From Streptantibioticus cattleyicolor NRRL 8057 = DSM 46488 (GTDB taxonomy: Bacteria > Actinomycetota > Actinomycetes > Streptomycetales > Streptomycetaceae): 64,000 nucleotides of DNA. Every line of letters begins with the position of its first letter. The first letter of the stretch is position 1. Shown one piece after another: positions 42,500-52,267 of this stretch. Under the pieces are notes generated by a model. The model had not been told where the DNA came from, did not search any database, and saw nothing but the letters and a program-made list of their open reading frames with translations. The stretch is taken from contig NC_017586.1 in the NCBI RefSeq assembly GCF_000240165.1, forward strand, positions 2,604,001 through 2,668,000, written 5' to 3'. Position numbers and translations under genes: made by a program.

Positions 42500-43598
42500 G
42501 GGCGGGACCTTCCGGGATGGCGGCCGTCAGGCCGGTTGTCGGTGAGGGGAAGAAGCGGCGTGCGGCGAGCGCGACGTGGACGAGGCCGATGAGGACGGGC
42601 ACTTCGATCAGCGGTCCGACGACTCCGGCGAGGGCCTGTCCGGAGGAGGCGCCGAAGGTGGCGATGGCGACCGCGATGGCCAGTTCGAAGTTGTTCCCCG
42701 CCGCGGTGAACGCCAGTGTCGTCGTCCGCGGGTAGTCCAGGCCGGCCGCGCGGCCGAGCGCCATCGATCCGGCCCACATGAGGGCGAAGTAGACCAGCAG
42801 CGGCAGCGCGATCCGGGCGACGTCGAGCGGCTGCGAGGTGATGGCGTCGCCCTGGAGGGCGAAGAGCACGACGATGGTGAACAGCAGCCCGTACAGGGCG
42901 AACGGGCCGATGCGGGGGATCAGTTTCGTCTCGTACCAGGTGCGGCCCTTGGCCTTCTCGCCGAGGCGGCGGGTGAGGTATCCGGCGGCGAGCGGGATGC
43001 CCAGGAAGATCAGGACACTGCGGGCGATCTCCCACACGGAGATGTGCAGGCCGGTGGTCTCCAGTCCGAGCCAGCCGGGCAGGACGGAGAGATAGAACCA
43101 GCCCAGCGCGGAGAACGCGAGCACCTGGAAGACGGAGTTGAGGGCGACGAGGACAGCGGCGGCTTCCCGGTCTCCGCAGGCCAGGTCGTTCCAGACGATC
43201 ACCATGGCGATGCACCGGGCCAGGCCGACGATGATCAGGCCGGTGCGGTACTCGGGCAGGTCCGGCAGGAACAGCCAGGCCAGGGCGAACATCACGGCCG
43301 GGCCGAGCACCCAGTTCAGCACCAGCGACGGAACCAGGAGGCGGCGGTCGCGGGTGACGGCATCGAGGCGGTCGTAGCGGACCTTGGCCAGCACCGGATA
43401 CATCATCACCAGCAGCCCGAGCGCGATCGGCAACGAGACCTCGGTGACCGTCACCTTTGCGAGCGCCTCCCCGAGCCCCGGGACGAGGCGGCCCAGACCG
43501 AGGCCGGCGCCCATCGCGGCGAGGATCCACACGACCAGGTAGCGGTCGAGGAAGGACAGCCGCCCCGCCACCGGCCCCGCCGTGGTCCCGGCGGTCAC
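42483..43598 (-). CDS. acr3: Arsenite efflux permease Acr3
   Basis: 371 aa from GTG 43598. Ten hydrophobic segments; conserved Acr3 features are LARCIAMVIVWNDLACGDRE (with the essential Cys) and LVALNSVFQVLAFSALGWFY, plus FTAAGNNFELAIAVAIATFG. It exports As(III), driven by the proton gradient. The start overlaps the arsR stop (GTGA) and the end overlaps arsC, so the three genes are one coupled operon. Confidence 0.94.
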   Translation of the reverse strand: MTAGTTAGPVAGRLSFLDRYLVVWILAAMGAGLGLGRLVPGLGEALAKVTVTEVSLPIALGLLVMMYPVLAKVRYDRLDAVTRDRRLLVPSLVLNWVLGPAVMFALAWLFLPDLPEYRTGLIIVGLARCIAMVIVWNDLACGDREAAAVLVALNSVFQVLAFSALGWFYLSVLPGWLGLETTGLHISVWEIARSVLIFLGIPLAAGYLTRRLGEKAKGRTWYETKLIPRIGPFALYGLLFTIVVLFALQGDAITSQPLDVARIALPLLVYFALMWAGSMALGRAAGLDYPRTTTLAFTAAGNNFELAIAVAIATFGASSGQALAGVVGPLIEVPVLIGLVHVALAARRFFPSPTTGLTAAIPEGPARVRNP

Positions 43599-43990
43599 GC
43601 GGGGGCCTCGACGGGCTCGGGAAGGGGCTGCCCGGCGGGGCGGGTGAGGATCCCGGCGAGCCGGTCGGTCATCTCCGGCAGCAGCCGGTAGTACACCCAC
43701 GTCCCGCGCCGCTCGGAGGCGATCAGCCCGGCCTCGCGCAGGAGCTTGAGATGGTGGGAGATCGTCGGCTGCGACAGGTCGAACGCCGGAGTCAGGTCGC
43801 ACACGCACACCTCGCCGCCCGCCCGGGAGGCGATCATCGACAGCAGCCGCAGCCGCACCGGATCACCCAGGGCCTTGAAGACCCTCGCCAGCTCCACAGC
43901 CTGATCCTCGGCCAGCGGCGCGGTCAGCAGCCCGGGGCAGCAGCCGTCCGGGCCGTCCTGCCCGAGCACCACAAACTCTTGATTCGACAT
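43595..43990 (-). CDS. arsR: Arsenite-responsive ArsR/SmtB repressor
   Basis: 131 aa from ATG 43990, with AGAGG upstream. The winged HTH contains ALGDPVRLRLLSMIA, the metal site EVCVCDLTP (CxC), the recognition helix DLSQPTISHHLKLLREAGLI and the wing RRGTWVYYRLLPE. A further CC pair (DGCCPGL) near residue 18 may be the third As ligand. It should repress its own operon and the divergent arsI through the dyad at 44000-44042 until As(III) binds. Confidence 0.94.
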   Translation of the reverse strand: MSNQEFVVLGQDGPDGCCPGLLTAPLAEDQAVELARVFKALGDPVRLRLLSMIASRAGGEVCVCDLTPAFDLSQPTISHHLKLLREAGLIASERRGTWVYYRLLPEMTDRLAGILTRPAGQPLPEPVEAPA

Positions 43991-43999
43991 GCCTCTATG

Positions 44000-44042
44000 T
44001 TGACGTTCTTCGATGCACCGCGCAAGCTTGCATCGAAGTCAA
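44000..44042. promoter_or_regulatory. Nested dyad operator between arsR and arsI
   Basis: Inner arms TTCGATGCA (44009-44017) and TGCATCGAA (44029-44037), outer arms TTGAC (44000-44004) and GTCAA (44038-44042). The outer arms double as -35 elements for the divergent promoters. The site fits an ArsR dimer operator controlling both directions. Confidence 0.7.
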
Positions 44043-44070
44043 TCGATACAAGCTGATCGAGGAGATCGTC

Positions 44071-44508
44071 ATGTCCCGAGTCCAGCTCGCCCTCAACGTC
44101 GCCGACCTCGAAGGATCGGTGGCCTTCTACGCCAAGCTCTTCGGCACCGAACCGGCCAAACGCCGCCCCGGCTACGCGAACTTCGCCATCACCGAGCCCC
44201 CGCTCAAGCTCGTCCTCATCGAAGGCGAGCCCGGCCAGGACACCCGCCTGGACCACCTCGGCGTCGAAGTGACCACCACCGACCAGGTCACCGCCGCTAC
44301 CGAACGCCTCAGGGAAGCCGGTCTGGCCACCTTCGAGGAGAACGACACCTCCTGCTGCTACGCGCTCCAGGACAAGGTCTGGGTCCACGGCCCCGGCCGC
44401 GAGCCCTGGGAGGTCTACGTCGTCAAGGCCGAAGCCGACGCCCTCGGCAAGGGACCGGCCCCGGCCGAAGGATGCTGTGCCGAGGATCAGCCGACACGGA
44501 AGTGGTGA
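44071..44508 (+). CDS. arsI: ArsI/CadI-family VOC protein
   Basis: 145 aa from ATG 44071, preceded by GAGGAG. The VOC (glyoxalase) fold starts SRVQLALNVADLEGSVAFYA, with RLDHLGVEV, the paired Cys in ENDTSCCYALQDKVWV, and GPGREPWEVYVVKAEAD supplying the last metal ligand. A C-terminal EGCCAED adds two more Cys. ArsI is an Fe(II) dioxygenase that breaks C-As bonds of methylarsenite and aromatic arsenicals, whereas CadI is a close relative induced by cadmium. Given the flanking ars operon, ArsI is favoured. Confidence 0.88.
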   Translation: MSRVQLALNVADLEGSVAFYAKLFGTEPAKRRPGYANFAITEPPLKLVLIEGEPGQDTRLDHLGVEVTTTDQVTAATERLREAGLATFEENDTSCCYALQDKVWVHGPGREPWEVYVVKAEADALGKGPAPAEGCCAEDQPTRKW

Positions 44509-45175
44509 CAACTCGGCTGCGAAAAGAGGGTGCGGGATCACGGGCGGCGGAGGAGACGAGGACGGGAGGACGGCAGAGGGCACACAGCGCCGGGAGCGCG
44601 CGGACGCGGCGCGCAACCGCCGGGCGATCCTGCGCGCCGCCGAGGACCTGCTCGCGCGATACCGGCCCGAGCAGGTCTCCATGGAGCGGATCGCGGCGGC
44701 GGCCGGGGTCGGCAAGGGCACGCTCTTCCACCGGTTCGGCAGCCGCATGGGGCTGATGACGGCGCTGATGGAGGAACGCGCCCTGGCGCTGCGCGACCAG
44801 GTGGAGACGGGTCCGCCGCCGCTGGGTCCGGGCGCCCCGCCCCGGGAACGGCTGCTGGCCTTCCTCGACGCGGTCTGCGACGTGGTGGCCCGCAACAAGG
44901 GGCTGCTGGCGGCGCTCGGCCACGCCGCCGGCACGCACCGGCCGCAGCGGCCCGAGGGGGAACCGGACCACCCCGTCTACGACGCGTGGCACGGCCACGT
45001 CAGCGCGCTGATCGAGCGGGAACGCCCCGATCTGGACGCACCGATGGTCGCCCACATGCTGCTCGCCGCCTTCGCCAGCCCTTATCTGATGGGCTCGTTG
45101 GAGCGCGGCGAGAGCGAACGGGTGGCCGTAACGCTGCGCCGGCTCGCCGTGGCGGTGCTGGACGCCGCGCCCTGA
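44477..45175 (+). CDS. TetR-family transcriptional regulator
   Basis: 232 aa from GTG 44477, the only start in frame before the domain; it overlaps arsI by 32 bp and has GAAGGA just upstream. HTH: AARNRRAILRAAEDLLARYR, MERIAAAAGVGKGTLFHRFG. The ligand domain has LLAFLDAVCDVVARNKGLLA and a His-rich AWHGHVSALIERERP. The overlap suggests co-transcription with arsI, although arsenic control by a TetR protein would be unusual. The target is unknown. Confidence 0.88.
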   Translation: MPRISRHGSGDNSAAKRGCGITGGGGDEDGRTAEGTQRRERADAARNRRAILRAAEDLLARYRPEQVSMERIAAAAGVGKGTLFHRFGSRMGLMTALMEERALALRDQVETGPPPLGPGAPPRERLLAFLDAVCDVVARNKGLLAALGHAAGTHRPQRPEGEPDHPVYDAWHGHVSALIERERPDLDAPMVAHMLLAAFASPYLMGSLERGESERVAVTLRRLAVAVLDAAP

Positions 45176-45196
45176 CCGCGTCCGCCGGGGCGGCGT

Positions 45197-47053
45197 TCAG
45201 CCGTGGAAGATGTTCCACCCGCCCCGGGCCGGGGGACGTTCACGCAGCGGGCGGGCGGGGGCGCCGGGCGGACGGACGCCGGGGACGGCCTGGACGGGAC
45301 CGGTGCGGTGGAGGAGGACGACGCCGTCGCGTTGCCATATCCGCTGGTAGCCGTGGGCCAGGAGCAGGGCGACGTGGGCGCGTTGGCCGGCGGTGGAGTC
45401 GAAGGGGTAGGTGAGTTCGTCGGTGCGCAGCAGGACGTAGTCGGCGCCGCGGGGTACGGGGTCGGCGATGACGACGCGGGCGCGGGCGGTGAGGCGGGGG
45501 GCGACGTTGTTGTCGGCCGCGATGAAGGCGCCGGAGGGCACGCGGGCGGCGGCGTCGGCGAGGGCGCGGGCGCGCGGGGAGGGCGTCCAGGCGCCGGGGG
45601 AGACCAGCCCGGCGAGCCCGGTGGGCAGCGCGGCGGCCAGGCACAGCACGGCGGCGGCCGGGGCCCAGCGGCGTACCGCCCGGCGTTCCGGACGTTCCCG
45701 GCGCCTCCGGCGTTCCCCGCGGTGCAGGCGTCCCGCGGTCTCCACCGCCGCGACCAGCAACACCGGCCAGACGAAGGCGTCGTAGTGGTAGAGCACCGGC
45801 CAGTGGTTGGGGTTGTCCGACAACACGCGTTCGGCGATGAGCGGGAGGGCGCACCAGGCGGTGGCCGAACCGAGCGGCAGCAGCAACAGCGTGCCGAACA
45901 GCCAGGCCACCAGGGCGAGTTTGACCGGCGGATCGGCGGCGACGGTCAGCGGCAGCCAGGGGTGGGCCGCCACGTGGGCCACCGCGGCGCCGGCGTCCGG
46001 GCCGAGCCGGTCGTAACTCCAGTAGTACCCGGGCACCCCGCCCATCGCGGGCAGCACCCAGCCGATCGCGGCCAGCGAAGCCGCCGGACCCAGCAGGGCC
46101 AGCGCCGCCCCGGTCGCCGTCGTGGCGCGGTCGCGGGCGCGCCGGCCGCGCACGGCGAGGACGACACCGTAGACGCCGACCACGAACCCCAGGTCCTCCT
46201 TGGTGCAGCACAGCAGCGCCGCGCAGAGCAGGACACCACGATGGCGGCGGGCGAGCCCACGCTCGAACATCAGCAGCAACAGCGGTACGGCGAAGGCGAC
46301 TTCGTGGAATCCGCGCCGGGACGCGGTGAGCAGCGGCCAGGCCAGCGCGTGGACGAGTCCGGCCAGGTCGGCGGCGTACCGGCGGGTGCGGGGCGAGGAA
46401 CCGGCGAAACACCGGTCGGCGACGCGCCGCACGATCGGCACCCCGCAGGCGAAGAGCGCCGCCTGGACCACCAGCAGGGTGCGCGGGTCGTCCCAGAGCC
46501 GGTACAACGGCGCGAGCAGCGCGAGGATCGGCGAGAAGTGGTCACCGAGGAGGGAGAAGCCGGGCGGGAAACCGTGGTGGACGTTCTTGATCGGCGAGCG
46601 CGGCAGCCCGAAGTGGGCGTAACCGCGCACACCCTGATCGAAGATGCCCAGGTCGAAGCCGCCGAGCTTGACGACGGTCCATTGCTGGAGGCCGAGGGCG
46701 AGACAGACGGCGAAGCACAGGACCGTCAGCGCGAGACCGCGCGCCCCGGCCCCGCGCCACCATCCCCCGCCACCACGCGTTCTCCCCTCCGGGGAGGTAC
46801 GAGGACCGGGCGGGCCCTCCTCCGGACCCGTACGGGGACCGGGCAGACCCTCCGCCGGACCCGCGCCCCGGCCGGGCGCCGCCTCGACCGCTCCCGTCCG
46901 CGCGCCGGGGATCCGCCAGCGCGTCCCCGTGCCCGGATCCGATCGCCGCTCGCCTTCGGCCGCGTCCTTCCGCACACCGGGAACCCGCCACCACGTCCCC
47001 GTGCCGGAGGCCGACTGCGGCTCCCCCTCAGCCGCACCTCTCCGCGCGCGCAT
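45197..47053 (-). CDS. DUF2079 polytopic membrane protein with repetitive N-terminus
   Basis: 618 aa from ATG 47053. About ten membrane helices; the diagnostic DUF2079 start LKQW-type VKLGGFDLGIFDQGVRGYAH is followed by HHGFPPGFSLLGDHFSPILA (HFSP motif), and GFHEVAFAVPLLLLMFERGL and LLCCTKEDLGFVVGVYGVVL are also typical. The fold is that of GT-C glycosyltransferase-like membrane proteins. The N-terminal 110 residues repeat TWWRVPG-like units. The frame stays open upstream; a TTG at 47221 with AGGGGGA before it would give 674 aa. Function unknown. Confidence 0.82.
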   Translation of the reverse strand: MRARRGAAEGEPQSASGTGTWWRVPGVRKDAAEGERRSDPGTGTRWRIPGARTGAVEAAPGRGAGPAEGLPGPRTGPEEGPPGPRTSPEGRTRGGGGWWRGAGARGLALTVLCFAVCLALGLQQWTVVKLGGFDLGIFDQGVRGYAHFGLPRSPIKNVHHGFPPGFSLLGDHFSPILALLAPLYRLWDDPRTLLVVQAALFACGVPIVRRVADRCFAGSSPRTRRYAADLAGLVHALAWPLLTASRRGFHEVAFAVPLLLLMFERGLARRHRGVLLCAALLCCTKEDLGFVVGVYGVVLAVRGRRARDRATTATGAALALLGPAASLAAIGWVLPAMGGVPGYYWSYDRLGPDAGAAVAHVAAHPWLPLTVAADPPVKLALVAWLFGTLLLLPLGSATAWCALPLIAERVLSDNPNHWPVLYHYDAFVWPVLLVAAVETAGRLHRGERRRRRERPERRAVRRWAPAAAVLCLAAALPTGLAGLVSPGAWTPSPRARALADAAARVPSGAFIAADNNVAPRLTARARVVIADPVPRGADYVLLRTDELTYPFDSTAGQRAHVALLLAHGYQRIWQRDGVVLLHRTGPVQAVPGVRPPGAPARPLRERPPARGGWNIFHG

Positions 47054-47367
47054 CCGCAGCCACGTCCCCGCACCGGAGCCAGTCCGGGCGCCCGGAACCC
47101 GCCACCACGTTCCCGCACCGGAGCCAGCCCGCGCACCGGAACCCGTCCCCGCACCGGAGGTCTTCCGGGGCTCGCTCGCTTCCGAGCCGTTCCGCCGCTC
47201 CCCCGCGCCCAACGCCGGCAAGCCGGTCCCCCTATCTCCGCGGCCTTCCGCACGGCCGTGGTCGCCGTCGGCCGGATCCGTGAGCGCTGACGGTAGCCGA
47301 CGGCGCCGTTCCCGGCGCGCGCCTTGGGGGGACGCGCCGGGGGCGGCGGTGGGCGGGGGCCGCCGGG
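47054..47367 (-). other. Possible N-terminal extension or leader of DUF2079 gene
   Basis: This 314-bp stretch between asd and the ATG at 47053 stays open in the DUF2079 frame and encodes more TWWRVPG-like units in its first half. The candidate TTG at 47221 follows GGAGATAGGGGGA. If used, about 170 bp of this stretch is coding; the remainder is spacer. Confidence 0.4.
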
Positions 47368-48435
<1,068 letters not shown>

Positions 48436-49392
48436 TCAGGCTCTGGTCAAGGATGCCAAAGCCGGGCTCCCGGCGCGGTCGGCCAGGATGTGGACATGAC
48501 GTGCGGCGGCCTCCACCGCCGCGGGGCTCGCGGGCAGCAGCGGCAGCCGTACGGCCGCCGTGGGGATGCGTCCCTGGGCGTGGAGGACGCCCTTGACCAC
48601 CGTGGGGTTGGGCTCCGCGAAGGCGGCGGTGGCCAGCCCGGTGAGGACGCCGCCGAGGGCCCGGGCGTGGGCCATGTCACCGTCGCGCCAGGCGGTCAGC
48701 AGGCGGACGTAGGACTCGGTGGCCAGGTGCGCGGAGGCGAGGATGCCGCCGGCGGCGCCGAGCGCGAGGAGCGCGGGAGCGAAGGCGTCGTCGCCGGCGA
48801 GCACGGCGAACCCGGGCGGCGGGTCGGCCAGCAGCGCGACCGTGTCGGCGTCCACGGCGCCCACCGCCTGCTTGATCCCGGCGACACCGGGGAGCGCGGC
48901 GAGCCGCCGTATCGTGGCCTGCCCGACGGTGCGGCCGGTGCGGTAGGGGATGTTGTAGACGATCACCGGAACGTCCGGCGCGGCGGCGGTGACGTGGGCG
49001 TAGTGGGCGACGACGCCGTCCTCGGTGGGCCGGGTGAAGTAGGGGACGGGCACCAGCGCGGCGCACGGTGACGGCAGCGCGGCCAGGGCGCGTATCTCCT
49101 CGGCGGCGGCCCGGGTGTCGTTGGTGGTGACGCCGACGGTCAGCCGGGCCGAGCGCTCCCGGCAGACCCGGGCGGCCGTATCGGTCACCAGCCGGCGCTC
49201 CGCCGGGTCGAGCGCGGCGGGCTCGCCGGTGGTGCCGAGGGCGACGAGCCCGGTGGCGCCCCGGTCGAGGAGGTCGTGGGCGAGCGACTCCAGGGCACCG
49301 GCGTCCACCGAGCCGTCCGCGGCGAACGGCGTGACCAGCGGCACATGGATGCCGCCGGGAAAGCCTGGGAAGGTGGCGTCTGCTGTCGTCAT
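48436..49392 (-). CDS. Dihydrodipicolinate synthase family protein (DapA-like)
   Basis: 318 aa from ATG 49392. TIM-barrel class I aldolase: GIHVPLVTPFAADGSVDAGA, the GTTGEP motif with paired Thr, PVIVYNIPYRTGRT (catalytic Tyr, then Arg) and GVAGIKQAVGAVD with the Schiff-base Lys. All DapA catalytic residues are present, so condensation of pyruvate with aspartate semialdehyde is plausible; other family members cleave sialic acid or keto-deoxy acids. The asd gene directly downstream supports the DapA reading. Confidence 0.88.
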   Translation of the reverse strand: MTTADATFPGFPGGIHVPLVTPFAADGSVDAGALESLAHDLLDRGATGLVALGTTGEPAALDPAERRLVTDTAARVCRERSARLTVGVTTNDTRAAAEEIRALAALPSPCAALVPVPYFTRPTEDGVVAHYAHVTAAAPDVPVIVYNIPYRTGRTVGQATIRRLAALPGVAGIKQAVGAVDADTVALLADPPPGFAVLAGDDAFAPALLALGAAGGILASAHLATESYVRLLTAWRDGDMAHARALGGVLTGLATAAFAEPNPTVVKGVLHAQGRIPTAAVRLPLLPASPAAVEAAARHVHILADRAGSPALASLTRA

Positions 49393-49504
49393 GACACCAC
49401 CATCACCCAGCGTGACCACTCAGGTCCAGTTAAATATTCTGCGGGTCAACGTGAAGCGATGCTCATCGATGAGCGTCACTCATCCGTCCCGCGAACGATC
49501 GGGT

Positions 49505-50374
49505 TCAGCGCACCCGGAACGCGTCCAGGTGGTCGGCGACCCACTGGGCGTACGAGCGGGCCGGGCGTCCGGTGATCCGTTCCACGTCCGAGGTGACCTC
49601 GGCGGCGGCGGGCCGGGCGCTCTACTCCAGCACGGCCTCGGCGACCGGACGCGGCACGCCCTGCTCCTCGGTCATCACGCGCAGCGCCTCCTCGTGGCTC
49701 AGCTCCTCGTAGCGCAGTTCGCGGCCGAGCGCGGTGCCGATGGCGCGCACCAGGTCGGAGCGCTTGAGCGAGGCGGGCCCGGTGACGACCGGGGTGGTGC
49801 CGAGCAGGCCGCCGGAGGTGTCGGTGAGGGCGACGGCGGAGACGGCGGCGATGTCCGCCTCGTGCACCGGCGACACCTCGGCCGCGTCGGACGGGCCGCG
49901 CACCACGTCACCGTGGCGCAACTGCTCGGCGAACTCCAGGGTGTTGGTGGCGAACATCCCCGCCCGGACGAAGACCCACGGCAGCCCGGAGTCGCGGATC
50001 GCCCGTTCCACGGTGACGTGCATCTTCGAGATGAAGTTGGACTCGTCGGCCTCGGTGTCGGTGACCGAGGAGGACGACAGGAGCACGAGGCGGCCGACGC
50101 GGGCCTCGACGGCGGCGCGCACCAGCGCGTGGGCGGCCTCCGGGCCGGTGGCGGCGAGGTTGAGGTGGAGCGCGTCGGCCCCGTCGAGCAGCGGCCCGAG
50201 CCCGCTGCCGGACGCGACGGCCCCGGCGAGGTCGGCCCGTACGACCTGGGCCCCCTCGGGGAGGGCGGCCCGCTCCGGGTTACGGGTCAGGGCGCGTACG
50301 GCGGCACCCCGGTCGAGCAGCTGGCCGACCAGCGGACGGCCGACGTTTCCGGTGGCTCCGATGACGACGATCAC
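49505..50374 (-). pseudogene. NmrA/NAD(P)H-binding protein gene with in-frame TAG
   Basis: From GTG 50374 (GAGGAG upstream) the reading frame codes for an NmrA-type Rossmann protein: IVVIGATGNVGRPLVGQLLD, RLVLLSSSSVTDTEADESNF, SGLPWVFVRAGMFATNTLEF, RVMTEEQGVPRPVAEAVLE. A TAG at 49624-49622 stops it after 250 residues. The same frame then continues without a gap for 38 codons to TGA at 49505, reading VERITGRPARSYAQWVADHL, which is the normal C-terminal signature of this family. The gene was 289 aa and has one nonsense change. The shortened protein may keep the cofactor site. Confidence 0.8.
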
Positions 50375-50487
50375 GGTGACTCCTCGGTATCGAACGACCT
50401 ACTACGGGGGTGAGTTGATACCGGCGGGGTCCAGGTTCGCCAGCGATTTCGCGCGCCCTTCCGGCTGGCCGGCCGGGGTCCCCGCCG

Positions 50488-51220
50488 TCAGGCGCCGGTC
50501 AACGCCGACGGGGCGGCGTCCGTATCCCGGAGGGAGGCCGACAGGGCGCGGGCCTGGTGTTCGGTCATGCGGGGCGTCTCGTACGGGACGGCGTTGACCC
50601 AGCGCTGGGTCAGCCGGGCGACGCGTTCGCCGTACCGCTCGGCGGTGATCAGGTCACCGCGGTATCCGGCGTGTTCCGGACCCTGGTCGGCGTGACTCTG
50701 GCTCATCAGGCCGAGCCAGGAACCGAGCCGGTTCACGTCGTCGCGGGAGCCGCCGCTCCAGTTGTTGCCCGGCATGTCGCCCACACCGATCCACCGCATG
50801 CCCAACCGCGCGACGAAAACGCCCAGTTGCTCCAGCACCGTCAGCTTGTCGCCGCTCTGCGAGGCGGACATGGTGAACCCTGCGGCCAGCTTGTCCTTCC
50901 ACGCCTGCGTGGTGAACGGGGTGAACGCGCTCCATGAACGCCTTGAACACCGCCGACACGCTGCCCATCAGCGTCGGGCAGCCGAGGACGATCGCGTCGG
51001 AGCGGTCGAGCAGCGCCAGCACCTCCGCGTCGTGCCAGCGGCCCGCGGTGACGTCCTCGGCCCGGATCTCGACGAGATGCGCCCGGGTGCCCGGCACCCG
51101 CCGCGCCCCGGCGGCGAGGTGTTCGGCCAGCACCCGGATGTGCCCGTGCACCGCGTGGAAGAACACCGTCACCGTGGTCACCGGTACGTCCTGCGCACGG
51201 TCGACGTCCTCGACCGTCAT
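50488..51220 (-). pseudogene. Flavodoxin-like NAD(P)H oxidoreductase gene, frameshifted
   Basis: The first frame from ATG 51220 reads VTVFFHAVHGHIRVLAEHLA (flavodoxin FMN loop), VLALLDRSDAIVLGCPTLMG and SVSAVFKAFMER, then turns to nonsense. The next frame continues FTPFTTQAWKDKLAAGFTMS, ASQSGDKLTVLEQLGVFVAR and IGVGDMPGNNWSGGSRDD to the stop at 50488. The join falls near 50925-50932, at a GTGAACGGGGTGAACGCG direct repeat where slippage is likely. One base too many or two too few accounts for it. Family: WrbA-like flavoproteins. Confidence 0.82.
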
Positions 51221-51343
51221 CGCTGCTCACCACTCCCGTTCGTGGGGGAATCCCGCGTACCCGGCCATCACGGCCCGCGTACGGCACGGCATCAACGCCG
51301 GACTTCGGCACGCAGCGACCGGTGACGCCGTTGGCCTGACCCC

Positions 51344-52249
51344 GTGGAGAGGATCGAACTCGAAGCGTTCGTCGCGGTCGCGGAAGAGCTCCACTTCGGC
51401 CGTGCCGCCGCGCGTCTGCACCGGGGGCAGCCCACCGTCAGCGACGCGGTGCGGCGGCTGGAGAGCAGCCTGGGCGGGCGGCTGTTCCACCGCACCAGCC
51501 GCCGGGTGTCACTGACGGATCTCGGCGAGGCGCTGCTGCCCGACGCCCACGCCGCCCTTGCCCAGCTGCGCCGTTTCCAGCAGCGCGGACGTTCCCTGGC
51601 CGCCGGGGACAGGGCCCGTACCACCCTCGTCGTCGCCCACGCCGAATACACCGGCCATCAGCTGCTGTTGCGCTGCCTGCCGCAGCTGCGCGAACGGTTC
51701 CCGGACGTGACGATCGTGCCGGAGGCCATGCCGACCACGGCCCAGCTGCCCGCTTTGCGGGCGGAGACGATCGGGCTGGGCATCGGCTGAGCGACCGACG
51801 GCGTCACCGGGGTACGGGCTCGGGTGCTGTCGGCCGAGCGGTTCATGGCGCTCGTCCCCGCGGCCCATCCGCTCGCCGGACGCGCCGAGTTGAGCGCGTC
51901 CGAACTGTCCGCCACCGGCCTGCTCACCTGGCCGCACCAGATCAACAGCGGTCTGTGCGACCGCCTGCTCGCCGCCTTCCACATCGGCGGGGCCGACCTG
52001 CGCATCATCAGGACCGCCGACAGCGTGCACGCCATCGCCGCCCACGTCGCCGCGGGCACGGGCGTCGGCATCACTGTCGGCTCCGCGCTCGACCAACAGC
52101 CGCCCGGCCTGCGCGTCATCCCGATCACCGGCCCGTCGACCACCGTCGACCAGGTCGTCCTCACCCCCGCCGAGCCGTCGCGGACCGCCGTGGCCCTGCG
52201 CGATCTGTTGTTGGAGGCCTCGGCGGAGGCGTCTTCCACCGGTCGCTGA
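51344..52249 (+). pseudogene. LysR-family regulator gene with in-frame TGA
   Basis: From GTG 51344 the frame encodes the LysR HTH (ELEAFVAVAEELHFGRAAAR, LHRGQPTVSDAVRRLESSLG) and the start of the effector domain, then TGA at 51788-51790 after LGIG. In the same frame 152 more codons follow, with RFMALVPAAHPLAGRAELSA, TADSVHAIAAHVAAGTGVGI and a stop at 52249, which is a normal LysR C-terminus. LGIG followed by W is the usual family sequence, so TGG to TGA is the likely change. It is divergent from the broken flavodoxin-like gene. Confidence 0.85.
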
Positions 52250-52267
52250 GACGACCGGGACTCCGGG

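Noticed and set aside
45203-47290. Long open frame antisense to the DUF2079 gene
   Set aside because: Gly/Arg/Gln-rich shadow without domains; the minus-strand membrane protein accounts for the DNA.
49505-51790. TAG and TGA as selenocysteine/pyrrolysine recoding
   Set aside because: No SECIS/PYLIS-like element or dedicated tRNA is visible, and a neighbouring gene shows an ordinary frameshift, so mutation or sequence error is simpler.
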